From Spirochaetia bacterium (GTDB taxonomy: Bacteria; Spirochaetota; Spirochaetia; DSM-16054; Sediminispirochaetaceae), in contig JAIPFV010000009.1 of assembly GCA_021736475.1 (NCBI GenBank), positions 1-49,822 on the forward strand: DNA of 49,822 nucleotides, written 5' to 3'. Below the pieces are notes generated by a model. That model was not told where the DNA came from. It ran no database searches and saw only the letters and a list, made by a program, of their open reading frames with translations. The position numbers and the translations under genes were made by a program. Numbering within the stretch: the first letter of the stretch is position 1; every line of letters starts with the position of its first letter. This document shows positions 25,226 through 33,584 of this stretch, piece by piece.

Positions 25226-26542
25226 ATGCTTTGTAGAAAAAATTACTTCAAAAAATACTATATATATCTCCTCGCCATGGTGGGAGCTTTGCTTTTTAGC
25301 ACATGCTCGGGGGGTGCAATTGGTTATGGCGTGGTACTTCTCTCTCCCGACACCAATGCTATAGAAACCGGAGCCCTCGTAGAAATCAAAGAGGAGTCCG
25401 ATATTAATGATACCTACACCGTAGGCTACCCCGATTCGCAGGAAACCTATGAAATTGACAGATGGCGCGTGGAGGCTTTTGAGGAGAGGAGTGCCGCTGC
25501 ATCACGGGCCGAAGAATATGAACAATTCAAAAATTTGTTTGCCCGTAATTTGCGGGATGGCCTGGCAATCCGGGAGCAGCCTGACATTAACGCTACTCGG
25601 GTGTATAAGCTACGTAAAAACCAAGAGTTAAAGATAATTAAGCAGACTGACAAGCAAGAGCAAATCGGAAATCATAACGGAACCTGGTATAAGGTAATGA
25701 CCAAAGACGGAACTCAAGGATACTCCTTCGATTACTATCTGAATATCTTTGACATCACCGCCGAGCCTGAAGAACAACAGGGACCCGATCTTACCCAACT
25801 TCGCGAAACCCTTGAGAAGAGCTTTCATCCGGAAAGCTTTAAGGAAATGCAGGAGAAGCAGCAGATTGATTTGGAACGCTTCAGCACTGAATACGGCTTA
25901 TTCAGCGATATGGATAAGCAGTCTATTACCATCCGCCTTTATAATAATACTTACTCTTTTAAATATGATGAGATAAAACGAATAAATGAGAAGCGCTATG
26001 CATTTATACCCAGTGAGCTTGAATTAATTGTTCGGTCTGAGGATAGGATTCAGGCAATATTCAGCCAAGAAGATAAAACCTATGACCCGGTTTTTATACA
26101 CATGACGAATGAAGAAATCGCCGAGATACGTGAAAAGGAACAGGAACGGCGGACGAAACTGTATGACGAATTACTAAACAGTGGACCTCTGTTCACTAGT
26201 AATGCGTATGGCGAAATTGAGTTCATGGAAGATAGACAGTTCGTATGGCGCCGTCTGGAGCGTTTGGTACCGTCTATAGTGCCATTCAGCTCCTATCGTG
26301 AAGGTAGAGTGAGTCTGGAGTATTTTCTATCTGGCGAACTCAGGCCCAGCTACACGGGGGTACTTGCATTTGAGTTTGACCAGGACCCTTCAACTCCGGT
26401 CTTTTTTCTGTATACCCTAGAGGAGAATGCTCTTCGTCTTGAGTATATACCTGAACGCACTATTGAAGAGAAAGTTGTACAGCAGCGCAGCTCTTCGCGA
26501 CTTATTATGGCTTTCTTCGGACAATCTCCTGATTCTTTCTAA
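25226..26542 (+). CDS. Lipoprotein with bacterial SH3-like domain
   Basis: 438 residues. The N-terminal hydrophobic segment ends in the lipobox LLFSTC. An SH3b-type domain at about 110-175 (NLRDGLAIREQPDINATRVYK, then GTWYKVMTKDGTQGYSFDYYL) suggests binding of peptidoglycan or another envelope ligand. The remaining 260 residues are charged, with short beta-rich stretches, and are not recognised. A strong AGGGAGG ribosome site precedes the ATG. An upstream CCCCCTTT could pair with it (see findings). The next gene starts 6 bp after the stop. Confidence 0.75.
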   Translation: MLCRKNYFKKYYIYLLAMVGALLFSTCSGGAIGYGVVLLSPDTNAIETGALVEIKEESDINDTYTVGYPDSQETYEIDRWRVEAFEERSAAASRAEEYEQFKNLFARNLRDGLAIREQPDINATRVYKLRKNQELKIIKQTDKQEQIGNHNGTWYKVMTKDGTQGYSFDYYLNIFDITAEPEEQQGPDLTQLRETLEKSFHPESFKEMQEKQQIDLERFSTEYGLFSDMDKQSITIRLYNNTYSFKYDEIKRINEKRYAFIPSELELIVRSEDRIQAIFSQEDKTYDPVFIHMTNEEIAEIREKEQERRTKLYDELLNSGPLFTSNAYGEIEFMEDRQFVWRRLERLVPSIVPFSSYREGRVSLEYFLSGELRPSYTGVLAFEFDQDPSTPVFFLYTLEENALRLEYIPERTIEEKVVQQRSSSRLIMAFFGQSPDSF

Positions 26543-26548
26543 ACAACT

Positions 26549-28534
26549 ATGAAAACAATCCAAGCTTCAGATATTCAGCTCGCTTTTAGCGATCGCACCG
26601 TTCTAAAAAACGTTCAACTCACTCTTACCACAAAAAGCCGTGCCGCCCTTACCGGGGGAAATGGAAGTGGTAAGTCAACATTGATGAAAATCATCAGCGG
26701 TGATATGCACCCCGATATGGGGACCATTGCAGTTCAGAAGGGAACTAGGGCTTCTTACTTACCGCAGAGCGGAAAGAAGTTCTCCGGAAGCTCCCTGTAT
26801 CAGGAATCCGAAACCGCTTTTTCCGACCTACATCAACTGGTAGAGGAGAAAGAGCAGATTGGAACCCAACTCAGCAAGGTAACCAGTGAGGATAAATATA
26901 CCCGTAATCTGCTTGAACGGCAGCACGACATTGAAGAACGCCTCCTGACAACCGATTATTACAATCGGGAAAAAGAAATTGAACAGGTATTATTAGGGCT
27001 GGGCTTTACACGAGCTGATTTCAGGAAAAACTGCGAACAGTTTTCCGGAGGCTGGCAAATGCGTATTGCCCTCGCAAAGATACTGCTTGAACACCCCGAC
27101 ATTCTGCTGCTGGACGAACCGACTAACTACCTCGACCTGGAAGCCCGCAACTGGCTGGAAGATTTTCTGCGAAACTACCAGGGGGGCTTTCTAATTGTAT
27201 CTCACGACCGCTTTTTTCTTGATAGTACCGTCGATGAAACCTACGAACTTTTTATGGGAAGCCTGCGCCGCTATCCCGGTAACTACTCAGCCTATCAAAA
27301 GCGAAGAGAACAGGAGATTATCGAACTCCAACAGCAATACGAACGGCAGCAGGAAGAGATAGCCCGAGTCAACGCCTTTGTACAGAAGTTCCGCTATAAC
27401 GCCTCGAAAGCAAGCCAGGTGCAGAGCCGCATTAAATACCTTGAGAAGCTTGAACCGATTGAGCTGCCCCAGCATATGCAGAAAATACATTTTTCCTTTC
27501 CCCCAGCCCCCCACTCCGGAAAGAAAGTACTCGAGTTAAAGGACATCAGTAAATCCTACGGTCCCAACACGGTGTTGAACGATCTTTCCCTTGAGGTACA
27601 GCGGGGTGAGAAGCTGGTGGTAACCGGTGTAAATGGTGCCGGAAAATCAACACTTCTGAGAATCATAGCCGGTGTAGATTCCCAGTACCAAGGTGAAGTT
27701 CGTTATGGCGCGGGAGTAACCGCAGGTTTTTTCTCGCAGGAACAGCGCGAACTGGAAGAGAATCCTCGTTCTATTATCGATCTCTTTGAAGCCGAGGCAC
27801 CCACAGAACTGGTCCCCAAACTGCGAAACCTGTTGGGGGCATTTCTATTTCAGGGTGATGATATATACAAGCCCATCAAGGTGCTCAGCGGAGGTGAACG
27901 CAGCCGTATAGCCTTGCTGCGGCTGCTTCTGCAGCCGCATAATCTGCTCATCCTCGATGAGCCGACCAACCACTTGGATATTCACTCGAAGGACGTGCTC
28001 CTCGAAGCTCTTAAGAAGTACGCCGGCACCTTAGTATTCGTATCCCACGACCGCTACTTTATAGAACACCTGGCTACTCGGGTCTTGGAGCTGGGTACTG
28101 AAGGCCCCCGAAACTTTCCCGGTGACTATCAGTACTACCTGTATCGGCTTGAACAAGAGGCGGCACAGGGCGAGCATTCCGAGCGCACCGTGGAATCCTC
28201 TACGACTGCTCGACAAGCAACAGCTTCTTCTTCCGGTTCTTCTTCCGGCATGAGCAATGGTGGGTACGAGGAACTTAAGCAGCAGAAAAAGCGCCTGAGA
28301 AAACTGGAATCGGAAGAGCAGAAGTTAGTTGAGATGATGGATGAGCTTGAGCAGGAACACAATCGTATCCAGACCGACATGGCCCTGCCCGAAGTTTATT
28401 CACAGGCAGAAAAAATTACGCAGCTGCAGAGACGATTGAACGAAAATGAACAGGAACAGGCCCAACTTTCCGGACAATGGGAAGCAATTGCCCTGGAAAA
28501 AGAATCACTGGCCAAGGAAACTCAGGATCGCTGA
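26549..28534 (+). CDS. ABC-F family ATPase (Uup/ribosome-associated type)
   Basis: 661 residues with two fused ABC domains and no membrane segment. Domain 1 has GGNGSGKST, FSGGWQMR and LLLDEPTNYLD. Domain 2 has GVNGAGKST, LSGGERSR and LILDEPTNHLD. Between them is the charged ABC-F linker (RREQEIIELQQQYERQQEEI). A low-complexity Ser/Gly stretch and a C-terminal coiled coil (KKRLRKLESEEQKLVEMMDE) follow, as in Uup. Members act on ribosomes or on DNA structures; the exact role is not readable. There is no Shine-Dalgarno at ATG 26549, only 6 bp from the upstream stop. It overlaps the next gene by one base. Confidence 0.92.
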   Translation: MKTIQASDIQLAFSDRTVLKNVQLTLTTKSRAALTGGNGSGKSTLMKIISGDMHPDMGTIAVQKGTRASYLPQSGKKFSGSSLYQESETAFSDLHQLVEEKEQIGTQLSKVTSEDKYTRNLLERQHDIEERLLTTDYYNREKEIEQVLLGLGFTRADFRKNCEQFSGGWQMRIALAKILLEHPDILLLDEPTNYLDLEARNWLEDFLRNYQGGFLIVSHDRFFLDSTVDETYELFMGSLRRYPGNYSAYQKRREQEIIELQQQYERQQEEIARVNAFVQKFRYNASKASQVQSRIKYLEKLEPIELPQHMQKIHFSFPPAPHSGKKVLELKDISKSYGPNTVLNDLSLEVQRGEKLVVTGVNGAGKSTLLRIIAGVDSQYQGEVRYGAGVTAGFFSQEQRELEENPRSIIDLFEAEAPTELVPKLRNLLGAFLFQGDDIYKPIKVLSGGERSRIALLRLLLQPHNLLILDEPTNHLDIHSKDVLLEALKKYAGTLVFVSHDRYFIEHLATRVLELGTEGPRNFPGDYQYYLYRLEQEAAQGEHSERTVESSTTARQATASSSGSSSGMSNGGYEELKQQKKRLRKLESEEQKLVEMMDELEQEHNRIQTDMALPEVYSQAEKITQLQRRLNENEQEQAQLSGQWEAIALEKESLAKETQDR

Positions 28535-28770
28535 TGAAGTATACCAAACGCAACCGGCCGATACTGGTAAAAATGCTGTTTCTCTCGCTACTGATAGGCA
28601 CTTTTGCATGGGACCTCCTTGAACGGCTGCTTAGCTACGCGGAGATGCCCTTGCACATTGCAATTGGACCGGTTGGTTTTGATCTGCTGGTCATTTCCTG
28701 CTATGTGTATCTGAATCCGGGGACACTGTTTGGAATTGCAGCAGCAATCGTTCTATTCAGGAGGTTATAA
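28534..28770 (+). CDS. Small membrane protein, DUF4321-like
   Basis: 78 residues starting at ATG 28534 inside the TGATG overlap with the ABC-F stop, with AGGA upstream. Two hydrophobic segments (KMLFLSLLIGTFAW, then the C-terminal LNPGTLFGIAAAIVLFRRL) and the DLLVISCYVYLN stretch match the DUF4321 pattern as I know it from clostridia, where it also precedes maf. Function is unknown. The stop overlaps the maf ATG. Confidence 0.7.
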   Translation: MKYTKRNRPILVKMLFLSLLIGTFAWDLLERLLSYAEMPLHIAIGPVGFDLLVISCYVYLNPGTLFGIAAAIVLFRRL

Positions 28771-29366
28771 TGCCTAGCCTTGTTTTAGCTTCAAGCTCCC
28801 CCCGCAGGCAGGAACTTTTAGCTAATCTCGGACTCCCCTTTTCGGTGGCCCCCTCCGAGTATGAGGAACAGTTTGACCACCGGCCGCCCCGAATCCAGGT
28901 GCTTTATTTAGCTCAGCAGAAAATTGCGCACTTGCTTAGCCATTCTCCCGAACACAGGGGCGCTTTGATCCTCGGGGCCGACACCTGCATCGATGTGGAC
29001 GGGAGGATCTTCGGCAAACCCTCGAACCGTCAAACCGCACGCAGATATCTTCAGCAATTAGGGGGTCGCTCCCACAAAGTTATCACAGCCCTATCCTTAT
29101 GGGACGGACCAGCTGGAGTATTCCTCAACGAGGCCGAAACCACCACTATACATTTTGCAGCTCTCAGTTCCCGTGAAATTGAGTGGTACCTGAATACTGA
29201 AGAGTGGCAAGGAGCAGCCGGCGGATACCGCATTCAAGGCCGGGGGGGCCTGTTTGTAAACCGTATTGAGGGATGCTACTTTAATGTCATGGGGTTGCCA
29301 ATTCACCGTTTTTATGGCATGTTACAAACTCAGGGATACGACTTTTTTGAACTCGTATCCCCGTAA
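28770..29366 (+). CDS. maf: Maf-family nucleoside triphosphate pyrophosphatase
   Basis: 198 residues. Maf proteins hydrolyse non-canonical or selected NTPs to the monophosphate and have been linked to septum formation. Signatures: LASSSPRRQELL at the N-terminus (phosphate-binding SxSPRR), ILGADTCIDVDGRIFGKP (catalytic Asp) and YRIQGRGGLFVNRIEGCYFNVMG near the end. AGGAGG precedes the ATG, which shares its first base with the stop of the previous gene. Confidence 0.93.
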   Translation: MPSLVLASSSPRRQELLANLGLPFSVAPSEYEEQFDHRPPRIQVLYLAQQKIAHLLSHSPEHRGALILGADTCIDVDGRIFGKPSNRQTARRYLQQLGGRSHKVITALSLWDGPAGVFLNEAETTTIHFAALSSREIEWYLNTEEWQGAAGGYRIQGRGGLFVNRIEGCYFNVMGLPIHRFYGMLQTQGYDFFELVSP

Positions 29367-29398
29367 TCTTCCACCGTTAATGGTGAGAAATAAGAGAA

Positions 29399-29450
29399 GG
29401 ACCGACGGATGCATAGAGCGAGGTACGTCGTACCTCAGTGCTGACCGTCC
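29399..29450 (+). promoter_or_regulatory. Structured leader upstream of rpsB
   Basis: A perfect hairpin GAGGTACG-T-CGTACCTC (29420-29436) sits inside an outer pairing GACGG (29404-29408) with CCGTC (29445-29449). The rpsB ribosome site AAGGAGG follows within 15 nt. S2 autoregulation through its mRNA leader is known in other bacteria; that this hairpin does so is inference. There is no T run, so it is not a terminator. Confidence 0.5.
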
Positions 29451-29469
29451 ATTTTGAAGGAGGACTCGC

Positions 29470-30471
29470 TTGTCTGTAGTAACAATGAAAAGCCTGCTTG
29501 AATCAGGCGTACATTTTGGCCACCAGACCAAACGCTGGGATCCCCGTATGAAGAAGTATATCTTCGCCGAACGTAACGGGATCCACATTATCGATCTGCA
29601 AAAGACCATCGTCTCAATTAAAGAGGCGTACGATCTTATCCGTGAACAGGTAAAAGCCGGTAAATCGGTACTGTTTGTCGGAACTAAAAAACAAGCCCAG
29701 CAGGCTATTGAGCGCGAAGCTCAACGCTGCGGTATGTTTTACGTAAGCAACCGCTGGCTTGGCGGAATGCTGACCAACTTTTCTACCATTAAAAAATCTA
29801 TTCACCGCCTTAAAAAAATTGAGAAGATGGAGATTGATGGTACTTTTGAAAGCCTCACCAAAAAAGAGGTTTCCCGTCTTAATAAAGAACGACAACGCTT
29901 AGAGAAAAACCTGGGCGGTATTAAGGATATGAAGGAATTGCCGGGAGCAATCTTTATCATCGATACCCGCAAAGAAGCTATTGCAGTAGCCGAGGCAAAA
30001 CGAATGGGCATACCAATCGTTTCAGTGGTGGACACAAACTGTGACCCCACCGATATTGATTACCCAATTCCCGGCAACGACGATGCTATTCGTGCAATAA
30101 GCCTGTTTACTAAGGTAATTGCCGATGCAGTAATCGATGCGGATAATGAAATCGGCATTCAGATTATTGAAACCCTGCAGGATGAAGATGAAACCGAACA
30201 AACCCAGGAGAAACCTCAAAAGCAGGAAGAAGAGCAACAGTTTGAGGACTTTGAAACGGTAAGTGTCGGCGAAGTAGTTAAGGATAGTTCGGAAGAATCT
30301 GAGGCAGAAGCTCCTGAAGCAGAAGCGAACTTCTCCGCCGAAGAATACTCGGACTACACCCCCGAGTCGCAGGAAAAGAAAGCAGAAAAACCTGCGGAGC
30401 CCGAAAAAACGCTGGCTGAAGAGACTGAAAAAGAGCTGTTGGAAGAAGAGGACAAACTCTTCGAAGAGTAG
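29470..30471 (+). CDS. rpsB: Small ribosomal subunit protein uS2 with acidic C-terminal extension
   Basis: The S2 core spans residues 1 to about 237: [55 protein letters not shown], and [25 protein letters not shown]. About 96 further residues are almost all Glu/Asp/Lys/Ala/Pro, rich in runs such as [14 protein letters not shown], and make the protein 333 residues against about 240-290 in most bacteria. The start is TTG 29470, set by AAGGAGG 6 nt upstream, and gives SVVTMKSLL like the family N-terminus. It is co-transcribed with tsf, as in most bacteria. Confidence 0.97.
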   Translation: MSVVTMKSLLESGVHFGHQTKRWDPRMKKYIFAERNGIHIIDLQKTIVSIKEAYDLIREQVKAGKSVLFVGTKKQAQQAIEREAQRCGMFYVSNRWLGGMLTNFSTIKKSIHRLKKIEKMEIDGTFESLTKKEVSRLNKERQRLEKNLGGIKDMKELPGAIFIIDTRKEAIAVAEAKRMGIPIVSVVDTNCDPTDIDYPIPGNDDAIRAISLFTKVIADAVIDADNEIGIQIIETLQDEDETEQTQEKPQKQEEEQQFEDFETVSVGEVVKDSSEESEAEAPEAEANFSAEEYSDYTPESQEKKAEKPAEPEKTLAEETEKELLEEEDKLFEE

Positions 30472-30481
30472 ATTATAATCG

Positions 30482-30522
30482 AGTTTCGCATGCCGCTACG
30501 CGGCAACCGAAACAACGAAAAT
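30482..30522 (+). repeat. 41-bp palindromic element, copy 1 (rpsB-tsf spacer)
   Basis: Core palindrome: GTTTCG, 3 nt, GCCGC, 3 nt, GCGGC, 3 nt, CGAAAC. It is followed by AACGAAAAT. The same 41 bp recur at 47856-47896 with four transitions, all outside the stems. Here it sits between rpsB and tsf, ending just before the tsf AGAAGGAG ribosome site, so it would form a hairpin in the polycistronic mRNA. Confidence 0.8.
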
Positions 30523-30536
30523 AGAAGGAGATTAAC

Positions 30537-31379
30537 GTGGAAATTAAAGCTGCCGACGTTAAAAAACTACGCGATAAAACCGGCGCCGGAATGCTGGATT
30601 GCAAAAAGGCCTTGAAAGAGGCGGAAGGTGACTTTTCGAAAGCCGAAAAGTACCTCAAAGAGCTTGGGCTTCCCGCCGCTGCGAAACGCAGCGGCCGAGC
30701 TACCAATGAAGGTCGAATATTTACAAAAATCGGTGATTCAATGGCAACTGTACTTGAGCTTGCCTGCGAGACGGACTTCGTTGCCCGTAATAAAGATTTT
30801 ATTGCACTGGGTGAAGATATTGCCGAAACCATCCTTGCAAAGGGCCTTGCAGAGAAGACCCCTGAGCTTGATGAAAAAGTGAAGGATACCATCAGCACCA
30901 TTAAAGAAAACATGGAGCTGCGCCGCTTCACCACTATGCCTATTGCCAAGAATGAATTGGTGAGTGCATATACCCACGGAGAAGGTACAATTGGTGTTCT
31001 GGTAAAATTCGAGTCTGATACTCCTTCGGTGTTAGAAAATGATGCTGTCAAAGAGTTTGCCTTCGATTGCGCCCTCCACATTGCGGCCTTTAATCCGCTC
31101 TTTCTCGACAGAAACAGTGTGAATGCCGCTTATAAGGAAGAACAGGAGGCCATTTTTCGTAAACAGGCGGAAAACCTCGGCAAACCCGAAAAAGTAATTG
31201 ATGGAATTGTAAAAGGCAAAATGAACAAGCATTTTGCAGAAAACTGTCTGCTTGATCAGGGGTTTGTAAAAGAAGAAAAAGTGAGTGTCGCTAAAAAGAT
31301 GGAAGAAATTGGCACACAGGCCGGCGGAAGTCTTAAGCTTACTAATTTTGTGTACTACAAAGTTGGTGAGGAATCATAA
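30537..31379 (+). CDS. tsf: Elongation factor Ts
   Basis: The nucleotide-exchange factor for EF-Tu, 280 residues. The N-terminal module AADVKKLRDKTGAGMLDCKKAL and the signature ELACETDFVARN are unmistakable. The C-terminal part continues with FAFDCALHIAAFNP and a final QAGGSLKLTNFVYYKVGEE. The start is GTG 30537 with AGAAGGAG upstream. A terminator follows the stop. Confidence 0.97.
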   Translation: MEIKAADVKKLRDKTGAGMLDCKKALKEAEGDFSKAEKYLKELGLPAAAKRSGRATNEGRIFTKIGDSMATVLELACETDFVARNKDFIALGEDIAETILAKGLAEKTPELDEKVKDTISTIKENMELRRFTTMPIAKNELVSAYTHGEGTIGVLVKFESDTPSVLENDAVKEFAFDCALHIAAFNPLFLDRNSVNAAYKEEQEAIFRKQAENLGKPEKVIDGIVKGKMNKHFAENCLLDQGFVKEEKVSVAKKMEEIGTQAGGSLKLTNFVYYKVGEES

Positions 31380-31395
31380 TTTCCAATTCTAATAT

Positions 31396-31430
31396 GACCG
31401 CTCGCGAATAATTCTACGGGCGGTCTTTTT
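31396..31430 (+). terminator. Rho-independent terminator after tsf
   Basis: GACCGCTCG (31396-31404) pairs with CGGGCGGTC (31417-31425), with one wobble, followed by TTTTT. It sits 25 nt before the frr start, so transcription from rpsB-tsf is at least partly stopped. frr must rely on read-through or its own promoter. Confidence 0.8.
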
Positions 31431-31454
31431 ATAAGGAAATATAAGGAGTAAAGC

Positions 31455-32009
31455 ATGCAAACTACAATAAAAGATGCTGAAAGCAGAATGAAAAAGAGTG
31501 TTGCAGCGCTGGAAGACGATTTCAATTCGATGCGTACTGGAAGAGCCTCAGCCTCTCTGTTTGAGCGAATCAAAGTAAATTATTACGGTCAGCCTACCCC
31601 CCTAAGTCAAGCTGCAACTATTTCAGTACCCGAAGCCCGACTGGTTGTAATCCAGCCTTGGGATAAAAGCCTTCTAAATGAAGTTGAAAAGGCAATTCAG
31701 AAATCGGAGCTTTCAGTTAATCCCAATAACGATGGGAAGGTTATCCGGATTCAAATTCCCCCCTTGACTGAAGACCGCCGTAAAGAGCTGGTAAAGTTCG
31801 CCAAAAATACCGCAGAACAGAGTCGTGTCGCTATCCGTAACATACGACGAGATGCGAATGACGATCTTAAGAAAAAAATGAAAAACGGCGACATCAGTGA
31901 AGATGAAGAAAAACGTGGAACTGATGAAATTCAGAAGATCACTGATAAACATATTGAACAAATTAATTCGCTCCTCGAGGTGAAAGAACAGGAGATAATG
32001 GAGGTATAG
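31455..32009 (+). CDS. frr: Ribosome recycling factor
   Basis: 184 residues, standard length. RRF landmarks: MKKSVAALEDDFNSMRTGRA, VNYYGQPTPLSQ, LVVIQPWDKSLL, IRIQIPPLTEDRRKELVK and NIRRDAND. It splits post-termination ribosomes together with EF-G. TAAGGAG precedes the ATG. The stop TAG shares its last base with the uppS GTG. Confidence 0.97.
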   Translation: MQTTIKDAESRMKKSVAALEDDFNSMRTGRASASLFERIKVNYYGQPTPLSQAATISVPEARLVVIQPWDKSLLNEVEKAIQKSELSVNPNNDGKVIRIQIPPLTEDRRKELVKFAKNTAEQSRVAIRNIRRDANDDLKKKMKNGDISEDEEKRGTDEIQKITDKHIEQINSLLEVKEQEIMEV

Positions 32010-32734
32010 TGGCTATCGAAAGTCATTCTCCGCATAAATCTTCTAACCTGCCTCAGCATATCGGGATCATAATGGACGGTAATGGCCGCTGGGCTGAACA
32101 ACAGGGAAAACCGCGAACCGCTGGACACAGCAGTGGAACGGAAGCTGCAAAACGGATAATAAAGGCGGCCATCGATTTAGGAATCTCCTATATCACCTTA
32201 TACACATTTTCCACTGAGAACTGGAGTCGTTCAACAAAGGAAGTTAATTTTTTAATGAAGCTTCTGCGGCAGCATTTGCGCCGGGATTCTAATTTTTATC
32301 ATTCATATGAAATTAGAGTGTTGCATGCCGGTTTACTGGAAGGACTACCACAGGAAATTCAAAAAGAGCTACTGCATGCCCAAGAGACCACCCGAGAATA
32401 TAAGGCCATAACCGCTATTCTAGCGATTAATTACGGTGGCAGAGATGAAATTGTGAGGGCGGTAAATAAATGGCGCAAAAATGCAGCTGATCCGGAACAG
32501 GAAATTACTATTGAAGAAATAAGCTCTCATCTTGATAATCCGGATGTTCCCGATCCCGATCTTATAGTGCGTACAGCCGGGGAGATGCGACTGAGTAATT
32601 TTCTGCTCTGGGAAAGTGCATACGCCGAATTTTATTATTCATCCAAACTGTGGCCCGATTGGGAGTATGAAGATCTGGCTGAAGCAGTTGAACACTATCA
32701 AACACGAAAGCGAAAATTTGGCGGTACTATATGA
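32009..32734 (+). CDS. uppS: Undecaprenyl diphosphate synthase (cis-prenyltransferase)
   Basis: 241 residues. Condenses isopentenyl units onto farnesyl diphosphate to make the lipid carrier for peptidoglycan and other polymers. IIMDGNGRWA carries the catalytic Asp23. TLYTFSTENWSR, AINYGGRDEIV and PDLIVRTAGEMRLSNFLLW are the other family blocks. The start is GTG 32009, overlapping the frr stop, with GGAGG 4 nt upstream. Its stop overlaps cdsA (ATGA). Confidence 0.96.
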   Translation: MAIESHSPHKSSNLPQHIGIIMDGNGRWAEQQGKPRTAGHSSGTEAAKRIIKAAIDLGISYITLYTFSTENWSRSTKEVNFLMKLLRQHLRRDSNFYHSYEIRVLHAGLLEGLPQEIQKELLHAQETTREYKAITAILAINYGGRDEIVRAVNKWRKNAADPEQEITIEEISSHLDNPDVPDPDLIVRTAGEMRLSNFLLWESAYAEFYYSSKLWPDWEYEDLAEAVEHYQTRKRKFGGTI

Positions 32735-33576
32735 GTAATTTTGGACAGCGACTACTTCTTTTTATGATAGGCCTGCCTCTTCTCCTGGCTGTTGTCATTT
32801 TATTTGATCGATTTATGCATGCCGGATGGGCAGTTTTGGTAATAGTCGTCACTTTCTTAGCCGCCCGTGAGACAGTTAAGCTGTTTACTCCCGGAATGCC
32901 ATCGTTTTATTTGTGGTTAGTACCGATTCTTTCAGCGGGACTGCCCCTGGTGGTATATGCGGAGCTTATTCTAAGCTTATCCTTTTCCCTGCTAAGCCCT
33001 CTTTTGATAGTGAGCATCAGCATCATCCTTATATCAGAACTTTCTCGGTGGAAAGCCGAACAGCCGGAAAAATACAGCCAGAATTCTATCGGATTGATAA
33101 GCGCGGTTATTTACCCGGGTTTCTTTCTAGTTTTTACTATCCGTTTTTTGGAGTTTGAGTATCCCCTGGCGGTGATATTACTCTTTTTACTGGTAAACTT
33201 TAGTAACGATACTTTTGCATATATCTTCGGCAAACTATTCGGCAAAAACTCACCCCATGTAGTTCCAGTCAGCCCGCGGAAAACAAGGATCGGTTTCTTA
33301 GGCGGATTTCTGGGTTCACTGCTCACCGGCTCGGTGTTCTACCTGATTGCTCCCCACATTTTCACTGCAGACCTTTTCTTCCTGCTGCCGTTTTTCTTCA
33401 CTATAGGCTTATGCGCCGATATCGGAGACTTAATTGAATCGGCATATAAACGTAGTGCAGCAAAAAAAGACTCCGGCTCTTTAATGCCCGGTCGCGGCGG
33501 ATTATTGGACTCAATAGACTCTCTCCTTTTCAGCGCCCCGTTTTTCTATTATATTGGTATAATACTGCTGAAATAG
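32731..33576 (+). CDS. cdsA: Phosphatidate cytidylyltransferase (CDP-diglyceride synthase)
   Basis: A 281-residue polytopic membrane enzyme that forms CDP-diacylglycerol from phosphatidate and CTP. About seven to eight hydrophobic segments are visible. The C-terminal family signature begins SAYKRSAAKKDSGSLMPG, then RGGLLDSIDS. Two usually conserved positions differ: Arg for His in HGG and Ser for Arg in DRxD. Core Lys-Asp and Asp residues are kept, and NDTFAYIFGKLFGKN is typical. Its place between uppS and dxr is the common bacterial order. Confidence 0.9.
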   Translation: MSNFGQRLLLFMIGLPLLLAVVILFDRFMHAGWAVLVIVVTFLAARETVKLFTPGMPSFYLWLVPILSAGLPLVVYAELILSLSFSLLSPLLIVSISIILISELSRWKAEQPEKYSQNSIGLISAVIYPGFFLVFTIRFLEFEYPLAVILLFLLVNFSNDTFAYIFGKLFGKNSPHVVPVSPRKTRIGFLGGFLGSLLTGSVFYLIAPHIFTADLFFLLPFFFTIGLCADIGDLIESAYKRSAAKKDSGSLMPGRGGLLDSIDSLLFSAPFFYYIGIILLK

Positions 33577-33584
33577 GAAATGCA

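Noticed and set aside
30473..31081. 202-codon open frame antisense to tsf
   Set aside because: tsf is certain, and the antisense product is Ser/Phe-rich with no family, as expected of a shadow frame.
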